A program made the translations under genes and the position numbers. Positions 44,651-53,605 of a stretch of 64,000 nt of DNA are shown piece after piece (position 1 is the stretch's first letter; every line of letters begins with the position of its first letter). Origin of the DNA: Paractinoplanes rishiriensis (lineage in GTDB: Bacteria; Actinomycetota; Actinomycetes; Mycobacteriales; Micromonosporaceae); the NCBI RefSeq assembly GCF_016862375.1, contig NZ_BOMV01000076.1, positions 1-64,000 of the forward strand, given 5' to 3'. A model generated the notes under the pieces. It did not search any database. It had not been told where the DNA came from and worked only from the letters and a program-made list of their open reading frames with translations.

Positions 44651-45528
44651 ATCGGATGGGTAGCGCGCCACCCGTGCAGTGGTTCACCGCGGCCCGCGAC
44701 GGCCACCGCGGCGACCGCGACCGCGGCGCTGATCGCGAGCACGAGCGCGTTCGTCGACCAGGCCGCCAACACGAACCGGGCCGGCCAGTCGTCCCGTGCC
44801 AGGATGCCGCCGGCCAGCACGCGTACCGCCCACACGCCGACGGCCGCGCCCAGCGCGACATCCGGACCGAAGCGGACGGCAACCAGCAGACTCAGCGAGG
44901 ACAGCAGCGCCATCGGTCCCAGCCACGCGCCGACCAGCGTGTTCAGGCTCGCGGTGCCGGCCGCGCTGGAGACGGTCAGCACGGCCGAGGCGGCCAGCGC
45001 GAGCACCACGTCGTAGCCGAACACCAGCGCGAGGCGGATCAGCAGCAGCAACCGGCCCGAGGTGGGCGCTGCGGCGACCAGTTCGGCGGCCGGGTCGCGG
45101 CGGGCGCGGTAGGTGCCGGCCACGCCCGCGGCGGCCACGATCGGCGCGACCAGCGAGAGCACCAGGCCGGCGATCCCGGGCGCGCCCTGGATCAGCACGA
45201 TCGCCACCCCGAGCGCCATGACCAGGGCCGAGGCGATGGGCACGGCCGGTCGGATCAGCCGGGCCTCGGCGACCACCAGAGCAGCAAGAGGGCGTGCGCG
45301 CCCCGGCCGGTGACCGGTCGGCCCGTCCATGGCGCTCCGGGTCAGCACCGCGCGCACCAGCCGGGCCGGATCGGGCGCGGCGGTCTCGGGCAGGGCGGCC
45401 GCCGCGATCGACTGCCAGGCGGCCAGGTCCGCGCGGCAGGACGAACAGTCCGCGACGTGAGCGCGTACCCGCTCATGCTCCGCACCATGCAGCACGCCGG
45501 CGGCATACGACGGCAGCAGATCCTTCAT
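44647..45528 (-). CDS. zinc-finger anti-sigma factor with multi-helix membrane domain
   Basis: The product has 293 residues. The first 50 hold a zf-HC2 anti-sigma domain (MKDLLPSYAAGVLHGAEHER, with the H-x3-C-x2-C ligands in HVADCSSCRADL). The rest has about six membrane helices and looks like the other membrane subunits of the operon (RLLLLIRLALVFGYDVVLAL). So the anti-sigma domain is fused to a transporter-like membrane part. It would hold the sigma factor encoded just before it, with which it overlaps by ATGA. Confidence 0.8.
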   Translation of the reverse strand: MKDLLPSYAAGVLHGAEHERVRAHVADCSSCRADLAAWQSIAAAALPETAAPDPARLVRAVLTRSAMDGPTGHRPGRARPLAALVVAEARLIRPAVPIASALVMALGVAIVLIQGAPGIAGLVLSLVAPIVAAAGVAGTYRARRDPAAELVAAAPTSGRLLLLIRLALVFGYDVVLALAASAVLTVSSAAGTASLNTLVGAWLGPMALLSSLSLLVAVRFGPDVALGAAVGVWAVRVLAGGILARDDWPARFVLAAWSTNALVLAISAAVAVAAVAVAGRGEPLHGWRATHPM

Positions 45529-46070
45529 TCGGCCACCTCCTGGGCGATGAGCGCCGCGGCGACGGCGGCCCGGGCGTGATGGAGCCGGCTCTTGACCGTG
45601 CCGACCGGGATCGCGAGGACCTCCGCAACGTCGGCGAGCGGCAGGCCGGCCACGAACACCAGCGCGATCACGTCCCGGTGATGCTCGGGCAGCCGGTCGA
45701 CGGCCGCCGCAACAGGCGTGCCACCGGCCGCGGCGATCGCCAGTTCCTCCGGCCCGGCCCCCTGATCGGCCCGGTCCGGCAGGCCAGCGCCGGCGGGTTC
45801 CGGCCGGGCCCGCCCGCGTAGCCGGTTGTGCGCCTGCCGGCGGGCCACCCCGAACAGCCAGGTGGTCACCTTGGCCCGCCCTTCGAAGGCGCCGGCCGAC
45901 CGCCAGACCGCGAGCATGGTGTCCTGCAGAATCTCCTCGGCGGTCATCCGGTCCCCGGCGAGCCGGTGCAGATAGCCGAACAGAGCGCCGGAGTACCGCT
46001 CGTAAAGCCGGGCCAGGGCAGCGGCGTCCCCGGCCGCAACCGCCCGCAGCAACTCGTCGTCGCCGGCCAT
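45525..46070 (-). CDS. ECF RNA polymerase sigma factor
   Basis: The 181-residue sigma factor has region 2 (LARLYERYSGALFGYLHRLA, then AEEILQDTMLAVWRSAGAFE and TTWLFGVARRQAHNRLRGR) and region 4 (LPEHHRDVIALVFVAGLPLA, then VGTVKSRLHHARAAV). No C-terminal extension. It is the first gene of the sigma/anti-sigma/ABC operon and is likely autoregulated. Its targets are not visible here. Confidence 0.88.
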   Translation of the reverse strand: MAGDDELLRAVAAGDAAALARLYERYSGALFGYLHRLAGDRMTAEEILQDTMLAVWRSAGAFEGRAKVTTWLFGVARRQAHNRLRGRARPEPAGAGLPDRADQGAGPEELAIAAAGGTPVAAAVDRLPEHHRDVIALVFVAGLPLADVAEVLAIPVGTVKSRLHHARAAVAAALIAQEVAE

Positions 46071-46130
46071 CCGCTCACCCCCTCCGCCTGAAGGGTAAGT
46101 AGCAGCCCCGGCCACGAATGGTTCACCGGG

Positions 46131-46136
46131 TAGCCT
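46131..46136 (+). promoter_or_regulatory. -10 box TAGCCT of a leaderless promoter
   Basis: TAGCCT ends six bases before the GTG start at 46,143. Confidence 0.45.
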
Positions 46137-46142
46137 CGCCTG

Positions 46143-46838
46143 GTGTTCTCGCCTCATGGACCGACGCTGCGCGAGTTGACCGTGCAGGCGCTGTCGTCGG
46201 TCGAGCGTGGTTACGACCTGCTGGCGCCCAAGTTCGATCACACGCCGTTCCGTACGCCGGAGAGCATTCTCGTCGGGACGGCCGAGGCGCTCGCCGGATT
46301 CGGGCCGTTCGGCTCGGGGCTCGACGTGTGCTGCGGGACCGGCGCCGGCATGCAGGTGCTGCGGGCGCTGTGCACGGAACGGATCACCGGGGTCGACTTC
46401 AGCGCGGGCATGCTCGAGCAGGCGCGCGCCGCGCACCCGGGAGCCAGTTGGGCGCGCGCCGACGTGCGGGCGCTGCCGTTCGCCGCGGAGTTCGACCTGG
46501 CGGTCACGTTCGGCGCGCTCGGCCACTTCCTGCCTGAGGAGCGGCCGGCGGTGTTCGAAGGGGTGTATCGCGCGCTGCGGCCCGGCGGACTGTTCGCCTT
46601 TCCCATCGGTGAGCCGCCCGCGTTCCCCTCGGTCGGTTACTGGGCAACACTCGGCTTCGACGCGGCCATGTGGGTGCGCAACGCGGTGTGGCGCCCACCC
46701 TTCGTCATGTACTACCGCATCACGACTTCCCGGGCGCTGCACGACGACCTGACCACAGCCGGCTTCACTGTCGAAGTGGCCAACTTGTCAGCGCTGCCCC
46801 GGGCTCGCCTGCTGCTGGCCCGCAAACCGCTCGCATGA
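46143..46838 (+). CDS. class I SAM-dependent methyltransferase
   Basis: The 231-residue product has the class I methyltransferase motif I (GLDVCCGTGAGMQVLRAL), motif II (ITGVDFSAGMLEQAR) and the DLAVTFGALGHF acidic/aromatic strand, then RALRPGGLFAF. Substrate unknown. No signal peptide, cytoplasmic. The GTG start has a TAGCCT box next to it, so it is likely leaderless. It diverges from the sigma-factor operon. Confidence 0.8.
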   Translation: MFSPHGPTLRELTVQALSSVERGYDLLAPKFDHTPFRTPESILVGTAEALAGFGPFGSGLDVCCGTGAGMQVLRALCTERITGVDFSAGMLEQARAAHPGASWARADVRALPFAAEFDLAVTFGALGHFLPEERPAVFEGVYRALRPGGLFAFPIGEPPAFPSVGYWATLGFDAAMWVRNAVWRPPFVMYYRITTSRALHDDLTTAGFTVEVANLSALPRARLLLARKPLA

Positions 46839-46885
46839 ACAAAGCCACCTGGCGGCTCTCCGGGTCGCGTTGTTGTCGATTTGCT

Positions 46886-46906
46886 GATCGTGGATCGTGG
46901 ATCGTG
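46886..46906 (+). repeat. three copies of a 7-bp repeat
   Basis: GATCGTG occurs three times in tandem in the gap between the methyltransferase gene and the convergent SnoaL-like gene. The surrounding 46,839-46,968 has no gene. Confidence 0.7.
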
Positions 46907-46968
46907 GACGACTGGGGGCTGGGATGGGGCCACCTCACCAGACACCAGGAGCTGGCGCGAGGAGCCAG

Positions 46969-47334
46969 CTATCGGAAGGAGTTCTCGGAGAGGGGAATCA
47001 CCCAGGCCCGGCGTTCGGCGATCAGACCGTCGCGCATCACGAAGACCTCGGCCATCGACATGCGCAGCGTGCTGCCGTCGGGGCGGGGGGCCTCGCCGTA
47101 GAGTTCGGCCATCACCACGTTGTCCTGTTCGACCATCCGGATGACGTCGAGACGGGGTGGGCCGACGAAATCCGGGCCGTCGATGGCTTCGTCGTACGCC
47201 TGCTTGCCTTTGAGGTTGAAGGCGCCGTAGACCGTCCACTCGATGTCGTCCGTGAGGCAGGACAGGATCTGGGCGTGGTCGTTGGTGCGGAAACCGTCGA
47301 GGTAGCGGTTGACCGTGTCGGTGTTCAGTGACAT
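46969..47334 (-). CDS. SnoaL-like (NTF2-fold) protein
   Basis: The 121-residue product is a small NTF2/SnoaL-fold protein (VNRYLDGFRTNDHAQILSCL at the start, then EWTVYGAFNLKGKQAYDEAI; MAEVFVMRDGLIAERRAWV near the end). The family binds small hydrophobic ligands and includes isomerases and cyclases; function here is unknown. It lies 9 bases after the debranching-enzyme gene on the same strand and is probably co-transcribed. Confidence 0.75.
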   Translation of the reverse strand: MSLNTDTVNRYLDGFRTNDHAQILSCLTDDIEWTVYGAFNLKGKQAYDEAIDGPDFVGPPRLDVIRMVEQDNVVMAELYGEAPRPDGSTLRMSMAEVFVMRDGLIAERRAWVIPLSENSFR

Positions 47335-47343
47335 CGGGACAGC

Positions 47344-49257
47344 CTAGAGGCGGCGGGCCCGCAAGGTCTCGGCTACCGACCAGGCCTGGAACGGGCAGCC
47401 GGTGGCCTCGTGCGGGGCGTCGCCGTCGGCCGTTTCGGAGACCGAGCCCAGGCCGTACTCGCCCAGGTGGTCGTCGGCGTCGGACAGGGTCTGGTCGGCG
47501 GCCACGCCAAGTTTGCCCCAGGCGGCCACGAACGGGCCGGTCAGCCAGGGCCAGACCGAGCCGGTGTGGTAGGCGGAATCGCGTTCGGCGGGGGAGCCCT
47601 GGTGCCGGCCCCGGTAGCCGGCGTCGGTGGGTGCCAGCGTGCGCAGGCCCAGCGGGGTCATCAGGGCCGAGCCGATCCGCTGCAGGGTGGCCGGTTCGGG
47701 GCGCAGCGGGGCGTACGGCAGTGACCAGGCCAGCAACTGGTTGGGGCGCAGCGCGGCGTCGTCGCCGTCGGGGCCGTCCACCACGTCGTACAGCCAGCCG
47801 GTCGGGGCCGGGAAGCGGCGGGTGAAGCCGGCCAGCGCGTCGGGGTGGGCCCGGACCGCGGCTCCGGCCCCCGTACGGGCCTGGAAAGCCAGCTTGATGA
47901 CGGTGGCCAGGCCGTTCACCCAGAGCGCGTTGATCTCGACGGGCTTGCCCCGGCGCGGGGTGACCGGAACGCCGTCGACGCGGGCGTCCATCCAGGTCAG
48001 TGCCTTGCCGTCGGCGCCCTGGCGGAGCAGGCCGTCGGCCGGGTCGGCGGCGATGCCGTAGCGGGTGCCCTTGAGGTGGTGGTCGACCACGTCGAGCAGG
48101 GCCGGCAGCAGTTCCGCGGCCAGGTCGAAGTCGCCGGTCGCCGCCACGTGCCGGCCGACCGCGTGCAGGAACCAGAGGGTGCCGTCCGCGGTGTTGTATT
48201 CGACGCTGCCGGTGTCGGCGGTGTTCGCCAGCATGCCCTCGGACAGCGTGGCCGCGTACCCCCGGAGCAGGTCGCGGCCCTCCTCGGCGCGGCCGGTGGA
48301 CAGGAACAGGCCCTCGTAGCTCAGCATGGTGTCGCGCGACCAGGCGCCGAACCACGGGTAGCCGGCCACCACGTCGGTGCCGGTGCTGGTGCGGATTACG
48401 AACGCGTCGGCGGCCAGCGCCAGGGTGGCCTGGGCGTCGTCGGCCGGCTTGGCGGCGGCCACGATGGCCCGGTTGCGGGCCCGGGCCGCGGACACCGTCG
48501 TGCTGGCGGCCGCCGGCGGGTCGGTCAGATCGCCGGCCCAGGCCGACACCTGGGCGGTGGCGCCGGGCTGCCGCAACTCGGCGTGGAAGCTCCCGGCGTA
48601 CCAGAGATCCTCGACGGGTTGCAGGCCGCGCGCTTCCTCGGCGCGGTAGCGCACCCCGCGGTACCAGTCGCCGCCGCGGCGGAAATCGGGGCCGCGCAGC
48701 CGGTACGCGCCGTCCACCACGCAGCCGCCGTCGACCGGGGTGACCTCGGGCGGCGGGCCGCCGGCGGTGCGCTCGCCGTGCGCGTCGCGCCAGGTGGTCA
48801 GCGCCTCCAGGGCCAGCCGCACCGGGCCGCCGGTGAGCAGCCGGTGCACCACGGCCACCGCGGGCCGGCCGGACACCATGGCGATCTCGCGTTCCAGCAC
48901 CACGTCGCCGATCCGCCAGCGCCAGCGGGGCAGGCCGTCGACGAGTTCGAAACCCGCGAGCAGTTCGTGTCCGGCCGGGGCGATCGTCCCGTCTGCCCAC
49001 TCGTGGGTGGCGAGTCGCACCGTGGTGCCGGACTGGAGGGTGAGCACCGGGTCGAGCGCGGCCAGGCCCAGTTGCCGGGTGGCGGGCGTGTCGCCGGCGA
49101 CGATCAGCAGGCCGTGGTAGCGGCGGGTGCGCAGGCCGTTCACCGTGCCCATGGCGTAGCCGCCGCGGCCGTCCGGGACCAGCCACTCGCGGGCGGCGCC
49201 CTCGTCCAGGCGCCCGCAGACCTGGGAGCCGAACGCGAGGCGGCGCACCGTAGCCAC
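47344..49257 (-). CDS. amylo-alpha-1,6-glucosidase/glycogen debranching enzyme
   Basis: The 637-residue product has an N-terminal GDE_N beta-sandwich (WLVPDGRGGYAMGTVNGLRT) and a C-terminal (alpha/alpha)6 glucosidase domain with YPWFGAWSRDTMLS, NTADGTLWFLHAVGR, ALTWMDARVDG and YHTGSVWPWLTGPF, including the acidic residues of GH133-type debranching enzymes. It removes alpha-1,6 branch residues from glycogen in the cytoplasm. The GTG start is at 49,257. It diverges from the GH63/MGH1-like gene; the pair suggests a joint carbohydrate role. Confidence 0.88.
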   Translation of the reverse strand: MATVRRLAFGSQVCGRLDEGAAREWLVPDGRGGYAMGTVNGLRTRRYHGLLIVAGDTPATRQLGLAALDPVLTLQSGTTVRLATHEWADGTIAPAGHELLAGFELVDGLPRWRWRIGDVVLEREIAMVSGRPAVAVVHRLLTGGPVRLALEALTTWRDAHGERTAGGPPPEVTPVDGGCVVDGAYRLRGPDFRRGGDWYRGVRYRAEEARGLQPVEDLWYAGSFHAELRQPGATAQVSAWAGDLTDPPAAASTTVSAARARNRAIVAAAKPADDAQATLALAADAFVIRTSTGTDVVAGYPWFGAWSRDTMLSYEGLFLSTGRAEEGRDLLRGYAATLSEGMLANTADTGSVEYNTADGTLWFLHAVGRHVAATGDFDLAAELLPALLDVVDHHLKGTRYGIAADPADGLLRQGADGKALTWMDARVDGVPVTPRRGKPVEINALWVNGLATVIKLAFQARTGAGAAVRAHPDALAGFTRRFPAPTGWLYDVVDGPDGDDAALRPNQLLAWSLPYAPLRPEPATLQRIGSALMTPLGLRTLAPTDAGYRGRHQGSPAERDSAYHTGSVWPWLTGPFVAAWGKLGVAADQTLSDADDHLGEYGLGSVSETADGDAPHEATGCPFQAWSVAETLRARRL

Positions 49258-49278
49258 GAGATGACCCTTCGTTGTCAG

Positions 49279-49290
49279 GCAGAATTCTGC
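49279..49290. promoter_or_regulatory. 12-bp perfect palindrome in the divergent gap
   Basis: GCAGAATTCTGC is a perfect palindrome flanked on both sides by TGTCAGG (49,274-49,280 overlapping the left arm, and 49,292-49,298). It lies in the 101-bp gap between the divergent debranching and GH63/MGH1-like genes, close to the debranching start. A repressor site is plausible. Confidence 0.4.
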
Positions 49291-49358
49291 GTGTCAGGAC
49301 ATGTAACACGGGCAAGTGACAATCTCAGTGTCGTCGAGTCGGTGACGATGATCGAGTT

Positions 49359-51983
49359 ATGGAGGTGAGACTCGGCGTGGCGGAGCGCGTACGCCTGGCG
49401 CAGGCCGACTCCGGCGAGCAGCCGTGGCGCGCGTGGGGCCCTTACCTCGCCGAGCGCGCGTGGGGAACCGTACGGGAGGACTACAGCGAGCACGGCACCG
49501 CGTGGGACTACTTCCCGCACGACCATGCGCGGTCCCGAGCGTACCGGTGGAACGACGACGGGATGGCAGGCATCTGCGACGACCGTCAGACGTTCTGTTT
49601 CGCTCTGGCCCTCTGGAACGGCCGGGACCCCATCCTCAAGGAGCGGATGTTCGGCCTCGGCGGCGACGGCGGCAACCACGGCGAGGACGCCAAGGAGTAC
49701 TGGTGGTATCAGGACTCCACGCCCACCCACTCGTGGATGCGCTGGCGCTATCACTACCCGCAGGGCGCTTTCCCGTACGACCAGCTGGTGCGCGTCAACG
49801 GCCACCGCTCCCGGGAGGAGTCCGAGTACGAGCTGATCGACACCGGGATCTTCGACGACGACCGGTTCTGGGCCGTCACGGTCGACTACGCCAAGTCCTC
49901 ACCGACCGACATGTGCATCGCCATCACCGTGTCGAACCGCGGCCCGGACCGGGCCACCCTGCACGTGCTGCCCACGCTCTGGTTCCGCAACACCTGGTCG
50001 TGGGGGCTGCCGAGCCGCCCCAAACCGGCGCTCGCCGGCGCACCGGGCCGGCTGGCCGGCGTACACCGGACTCTTGGGCATTTGATCCTCGAGGGTGAAT
50101 GCTCGGCACCCACCCTGGTCTGCGACAACGAGACGAACTCGCAACGGCTGTGGGGACTGCCCGGCACCAGCATGTACCCGAAGGACGGCATCAACGACCA
50201 CCTGATCGCCGGCAGCCCCACGGTCAACCCGGCGCACACCGGCACCAAGGGCGCCCTGCACTACCGGATCACGCTGCGTGCCGGCGAGTCCCGCACGCTG
50301 CGGCTGCGGCTGGTGCAGGCCGACGAGGAGCCGGGCGCGCTCGACCTCGGGGCCGGCTGGGAGTCGGTGATGGGCCACCGGCGCGGCGAGGCCGACCAGT
50401 TCTTCGCCGAGCTGATGCCGGCCGGCGTGACGCCCGCGGAGGCCGACGTGGCCCGGCAGGGGATCGCCGGCCTGATGTGGGGCAAGCAGTTCTACCACTT
50501 CGACGTGAAGCAGTGGCTGACCGGCGACCCCGGCTCGGCCCCGCCGCCACCGGGCCGGCGCTACGGCCGCAACAACAACTGGTGGCACATGAACAGCTTC
50601 GACGTCATCTCGATGCCGGACCCGTGGGAGTACCCGTGGTACGCGGCGTGGGACCTGGCGTTCCACTGCGTCTCGATCTCCCGGGTCGATCCGGGCTTCG
50701 CCAAGTCCCAGCTGTTGCTGCTGCTCCGCGAGTGGTACATGCACCCCAACGGCCAGATTCCGGCGTACGAGTGGTCGTTCGGCGACGTGAACCCGCCGGT
50801 GCACGCCTGGGCCGCGCTGCGGGTCTTCGAGATCGACGGCGGCCGGGACTTCGACTTCCTGGCCCGGGTGATGCACAAGCTGCTGCTCAACTTCACCTGG
50901 TGGGTCAACCGCAAGGACGTCGGCGGCAACAACGTGTTCGAGGGCGGCTTCCTGGGCCTGGACAACGTGGGCCCGTTCGACCGGTCGGCCGCGCTGCCGG
51001 TGGCCGGCGTGCTGGAGCAGTCCGACGGCACCGGCTGGATGGCCATGTACGCGCTGAACCTGCTGGACATGGCGATCCAGCTGGCGCTGCACGACCGCAC
51101 CTACGAGGACATGGCGACGAAGTTCTTCGAGCACTTCGCGTACATCGCCGAGGCGGCCTACCGGCAGGGTCTGTGGGACGAGGAGGACTGCTTCTTCTAC
51201 GACCAGTTGCGCCTGCCGGACGGCCACAAGCTGCCGCTGAAGGCGCGCTCGATCGTCGGCCTGCTGCCGCTGGCGGCCACCACCCGGCTCACCGCGGGCA
51301 CGCTCAACCGGCTGCCCGAGCTGAACGCGCGGCTGCGCTGGCTCCTGGCGGCCAACGGCGAATACGCCGACGTGATCAGCGCCCGCCGGCTGTCGGCCGA
51401 GGGCCGCCAGCACCGGCTGCTGTCCATGGTGGGCCAGGACCAGCTGCTGCGGATCATCGCGCGGATGCTCGACCCGGAGGAGTTTCTTTCGCCGTACGGG
51501 ATCCGGACGCTGTCCCGGGCGCACCTGGAGAAACCCTTCACGGTGTCGCTCGGGGGCTCCGACTTCACCGTGGGCTACGAGCCGGCGGAGAGCACGAGCG
51601 GACTGTTCGGCGGCAACTCCAACTGGCGTGGCCCGGTCTGGATGCCGGTCAACTATCTGCTGGTCGAGGCATTGCGGGAGTACGCGGCGTTCTTCGGCGA
51701 CGACCTGCTGGTGGAGTACCCGACCGGGGCGCAGCAGAAGGCACCGTTGGCCGCCGTGGCGGACGACCTGTCCCGCCGGCTCATCTCACTGTTCCTGCCG
51801 GATGCCGACGGCCGGCGCCCGATCTACGGCTACAACGAGATCCTGCAGACCCATCCGGAGTGGAAGGACCTGATCGTCTTCCCGGAGTACTTCCACGGCG
51901 ACAACGGCGCCGGGCTGGGCGCGTGGCACCAGACGGGCTGGTCGGCCCTGGTGGTCGACCTGATCCTCACGTTGCGCCGCTGA
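49359..51983 (+). CDS. MGH1/GH63-like glycoside hydrolase
   Basis: The 874-residue cytoplasmic product has the GH63-type (alpha/alpha)6 fold and the look of the MGH1 family (mannosyl- or glucosylglycerate hydrolases) common in actinobacteria. Landmarks are AWGPYLAERAWGTVREDYSE, YFPHDHARSRAYRWNDDGMA, YPWYAAWDLAFH (with the active acid), EGGFLGLDNVGPFDRS and GNSNWRGPVWMPVNYLLVE. Exact substrate is unknown. I used ATG 49,359; GTG codons at 49,365 and 49,377 follow the GGAGG at 49,362 and are also possible starts. No signal peptide. Confidence 0.8.
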   Translation: MEVRLGVAERVRLAQADSGEQPWRAWGPYLAERAWGTVREDYSEHGTAWDYFPHDHARSRAYRWNDDGMAGICDDRQTFCFALALWNGRDPILKERMFGLGGDGGNHGEDAKEYWWYQDSTPTHSWMRWRYHYPQGAFPYDQLVRVNGHRSREESEYELIDTGIFDDDRFWAVTVDYAKSSPTDMCIAITVSNRGPDRATLHVLPTLWFRNTWSWGLPSRPKPALAGAPGRLAGVHRTLGHLILEGECSAPTLVCDNETNSQRLWGLPGTSMYPKDGINDHLIAGSPTVNPAHTGTKGALHYRITLRAGESRTLRLRLVQADEEPGALDLGAGWESVMGHRRGEADQFFAELMPAGVTPAEADVARQGIAGLMWGKQFYHFDVKQWLTGDPGSAPPPPGRRYGRNNNWWHMNSFDVISMPDPWEYPWYAAWDLAFHCVSISRVDPGFAKSQLLLLLREWYMHPNGQIPAYEWSFGDVNPPVHAWAALRVFEIDGGRDFDFLARVMHKLLLNFTWWVNRKDVGGNNVFEGGFLGLDNVGPFDRSAALPVAGVLEQSDGTGWMAMYALNLLDMAIQLALHDRTYEDMATKFFEHFAYIAEAAYRQGLWDEEDCFFYDQLRLPDGHKLPLKARSIVGLLPLAATTRLTAGTLNRLPELNARLRWLLAANGEYADVISARRLSAEGRQHRLLSMVGQDQLLRIIARMLDPEEFLSPYGIRTLSRAHLEKPFTVSLGGSDFTVGYEPAESTSGLFGGNSNWRGPVWMPVNYLLVEALREYAAFFGDDLLVEYPTGAQQKAPLAAVADDLSRRLISLFLPDADGRRPIYGYNEILQTHPEWKDLIVFPEYFHGDNGAGLGAWHQTGWSALVVDLILTLRR

Positions 51984-52187
51984 GCCGGACAGGGGACCGG
52001 CGGCGCGCCGGTCACGCAGCGTTCGGCTGACGCATCCACGGCGCTGTCGCCGATCCGGCGGGCAGGCCGCGGCGGTATGGCGGTGTTCAGTCCTTTTCAG
52101 TCGTTTCCAGCTAAGCCACCCCGACGTCATGAAATCGATGAAAATCAGCGCCGCCACGCGTTGCGTCGTCAGACGAAGGGGAAGTCC

Positions 52188-53087
52188 ATGAATCGAGCAG
52201 TGCACCGCAGATGGTGGATCGGGGCCGCCGTGACCGCCTTGGCTGTCCTCACCGCCGCCGCCCCCGCCGCTGCGACCGGAAGCGGTTCTGGCGAGGCGGT
52301 CCTCGTCAACAGCGCCGGTCAGACGATCACGGCGGCTCAGGTGAAATCGGCCCAGTCCAGGGCGGCGAAGCTGCGGGCCGCCGACGCCCGGCGCAACCCC
52401 GCCAACGTCGCCGGCCAGGACATCATCATCGGCAACGACGACCGGACGCTGATCTCGCCCACCACGTCCAGCCCCTACCGGATGATCGTGCACGTCGAGT
52501 CGTCCATCGGGGGCTGTACGGGATTCATGGTCAGCCACGACACTGTTCTCACTGCCGCCCACTGCCTCTACAACTTCCACCAAGGCTGGGGCTGGGGTCA
52601 GAACCTGATCGTGCGACCCGGCCGCGACGGCGGAAACGCGCCGTACGGCTCATGCACCGGCCAGTCCTGGGTGCCCGTCGGCTGGGTCAACAACGGAGAC
52701 CTGCCGAACGACCTGGGCGGCGTCAAGCTGACCTGCGACATCGGCGAGCAGACCGGCTGGTTCAACATCTTCGCCAACGACAACCTCTCCCAAGTGAACA
52801 CCGCGATCATCACAGCCGGATACCCGGGAGACAAGCCGGCCGGCACGCTCTGGCGGGCAGCCGGGACAGTCGTGTCGCACACCTTCGACATGATCAACTA
52901 TTCGAACGACATCATGGGCGGGCAGAGCGGCTCGCCGCTCTACCGGTGGGCCGCACCCTCGGGATGCGTCGGGTACTGCGTCGCCGGCATCGTGACCAAC
53001 CACGGCAACGAAACAGTCGGCAACGCCGGACTTCGCTTCAATTCCCTGAACATCGGCCACATCAACTACTGGATCAGCCTGCCCTGA
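52188..53087 (+). CDS. secreted trypsin-like serine protease
   Basis: The 299-residue product has a signal peptide (AALAVLTAAAPAAATG), a pro-region, and a chymotrypsin-fold domain: catalytic His in TAAHCLYNF, Asp in NDLGGVKL (tentative) and Ser in MGGQSGSPLY. Two Cys pairs are likely (e.g. SIGGCTGF/AAHC, SGCVGYCVAG). Similar to V8/glutamyl-endopeptidase-like secreted proteases. ATG 52,188 has GAAGGGGAAG upstream; an extension to 52,077 would spoil the signal peptide. A hairpin follows at 53,112-53,129. Confidence 0.85.
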   Translation: MNRAVHRRWWIGAAVTALAVLTAAAPAAATGSGSGEAVLVNSAGQTITAAQVKSAQSRAAKLRAADARRNPANVAGQDIIIGNDDRTLISPTTSSPYRMIVHVESSIGGCTGFMVSHDTVLTAAHCLYNFHQGWGWGQNLIVRPGRDGGNAPYGSCTGQSWVPVGWVNNGDLPNDLGGVKLTCDIGEQTGWFNIFANDNLSQVNTAIITAGYPGDKPAGTLWRAAGTVVSHTFDMINYSNDIMGGQSGSPLYRWAAPSGCVGYCVAGIVTNHGNETVGNAGLRFNSLNIGHINYWISLP

Positions 53088-53111
53088 CCAACCTCAGCAG
53101 GACCGGAGGGT

Positions 53112-53129
53112 CCGTGGCACGCGCCACGG
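53112..53129 (+). terminator. terminator hairpin after the protease gene
   Basis: CCGTGGC and GCCACGG form a seven-base stem with a four-base loop (ACGC), 25 bases after the protease stop. Confidence 0.6.
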
Positions 53130-53174
53130 GCCGTTCCGGAACTGTCTGGCCGACGGCGACCGTCGCGACTGGGG

Positions 53175-53180
53175 TTAACT
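53175..53180 (+). promoter_or_regulatory. -10 box TTAACT of a leaderless promoter
   Basis: TTAACT ends seven bases before the ATG at 53,188. Confidence 0.4.
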
Positions 53181-53187
53181 TAACGGC

Positions 53188-53565
53188 ATGCGAGAGATCG
53201 TCAGCACGACCGACGCGCCCAGCTCACCGTTGTTCAGCCAGGCGGTGAAAGCTGGCGGCCTGGTCTACGTCTCGGGCCTGGTCGGCATCGATGTGACCAC
53301 GGGGAGCTTCGCCGGACCGACGATCCAGGAACAGACACGGCAGGCGCTGGCCAACTGCCGCGCCGTCCTCCGGGCAGCGGGCGCAGCATGGGAGGACATT
53401 GTCGAGGTCGGTGTCCTCCTCGCCAACCCGGCCGACTTCGCGGGCATGAACGAGGAGTACGCGACCTGGTTCCCCAGCACACCGCCATCACGCTACGTCG
53501 CCAAGCTCGGCGTCGAACTACCCGGCGTTCTCGTGTCGATCCGGATGACCGCGTTCACCGGCTGA
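53188..53565 (+). CDS. RidA/YjgF-family protein
   Basis: The 125-residue product has the RidA fold: FSQAVKAGGLVYVSGLVGID at the start, the middle IQEQTRQALANCRAVLRAAG and the end RYVAKLGVELPGVLVSIRMT. RidA proteins hydrolyse reactive enamines/imines; the conserved Arg of the active site is likely the one in VSIRMTAF. The gene is probably leaderless and monocistronic; the next gene is convergent. Confidence 0.85.
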   Translation: MREIVSTTDAPSSPLFSQAVKAGGLVYVSGLVGIDVTTGSFAGPTIQEQTRQALANCRAVLRAAGAAWEDIVEVGVLLANPADFAGMNEEYATWFPSTPPSRYVAKLGVELPGVLVSIRMTAFTG

Positions 53566-53605
53566 CGGGACCGTTGCCGGCAACTCTCCCGGCGGGTGAT
53601 CGCGG

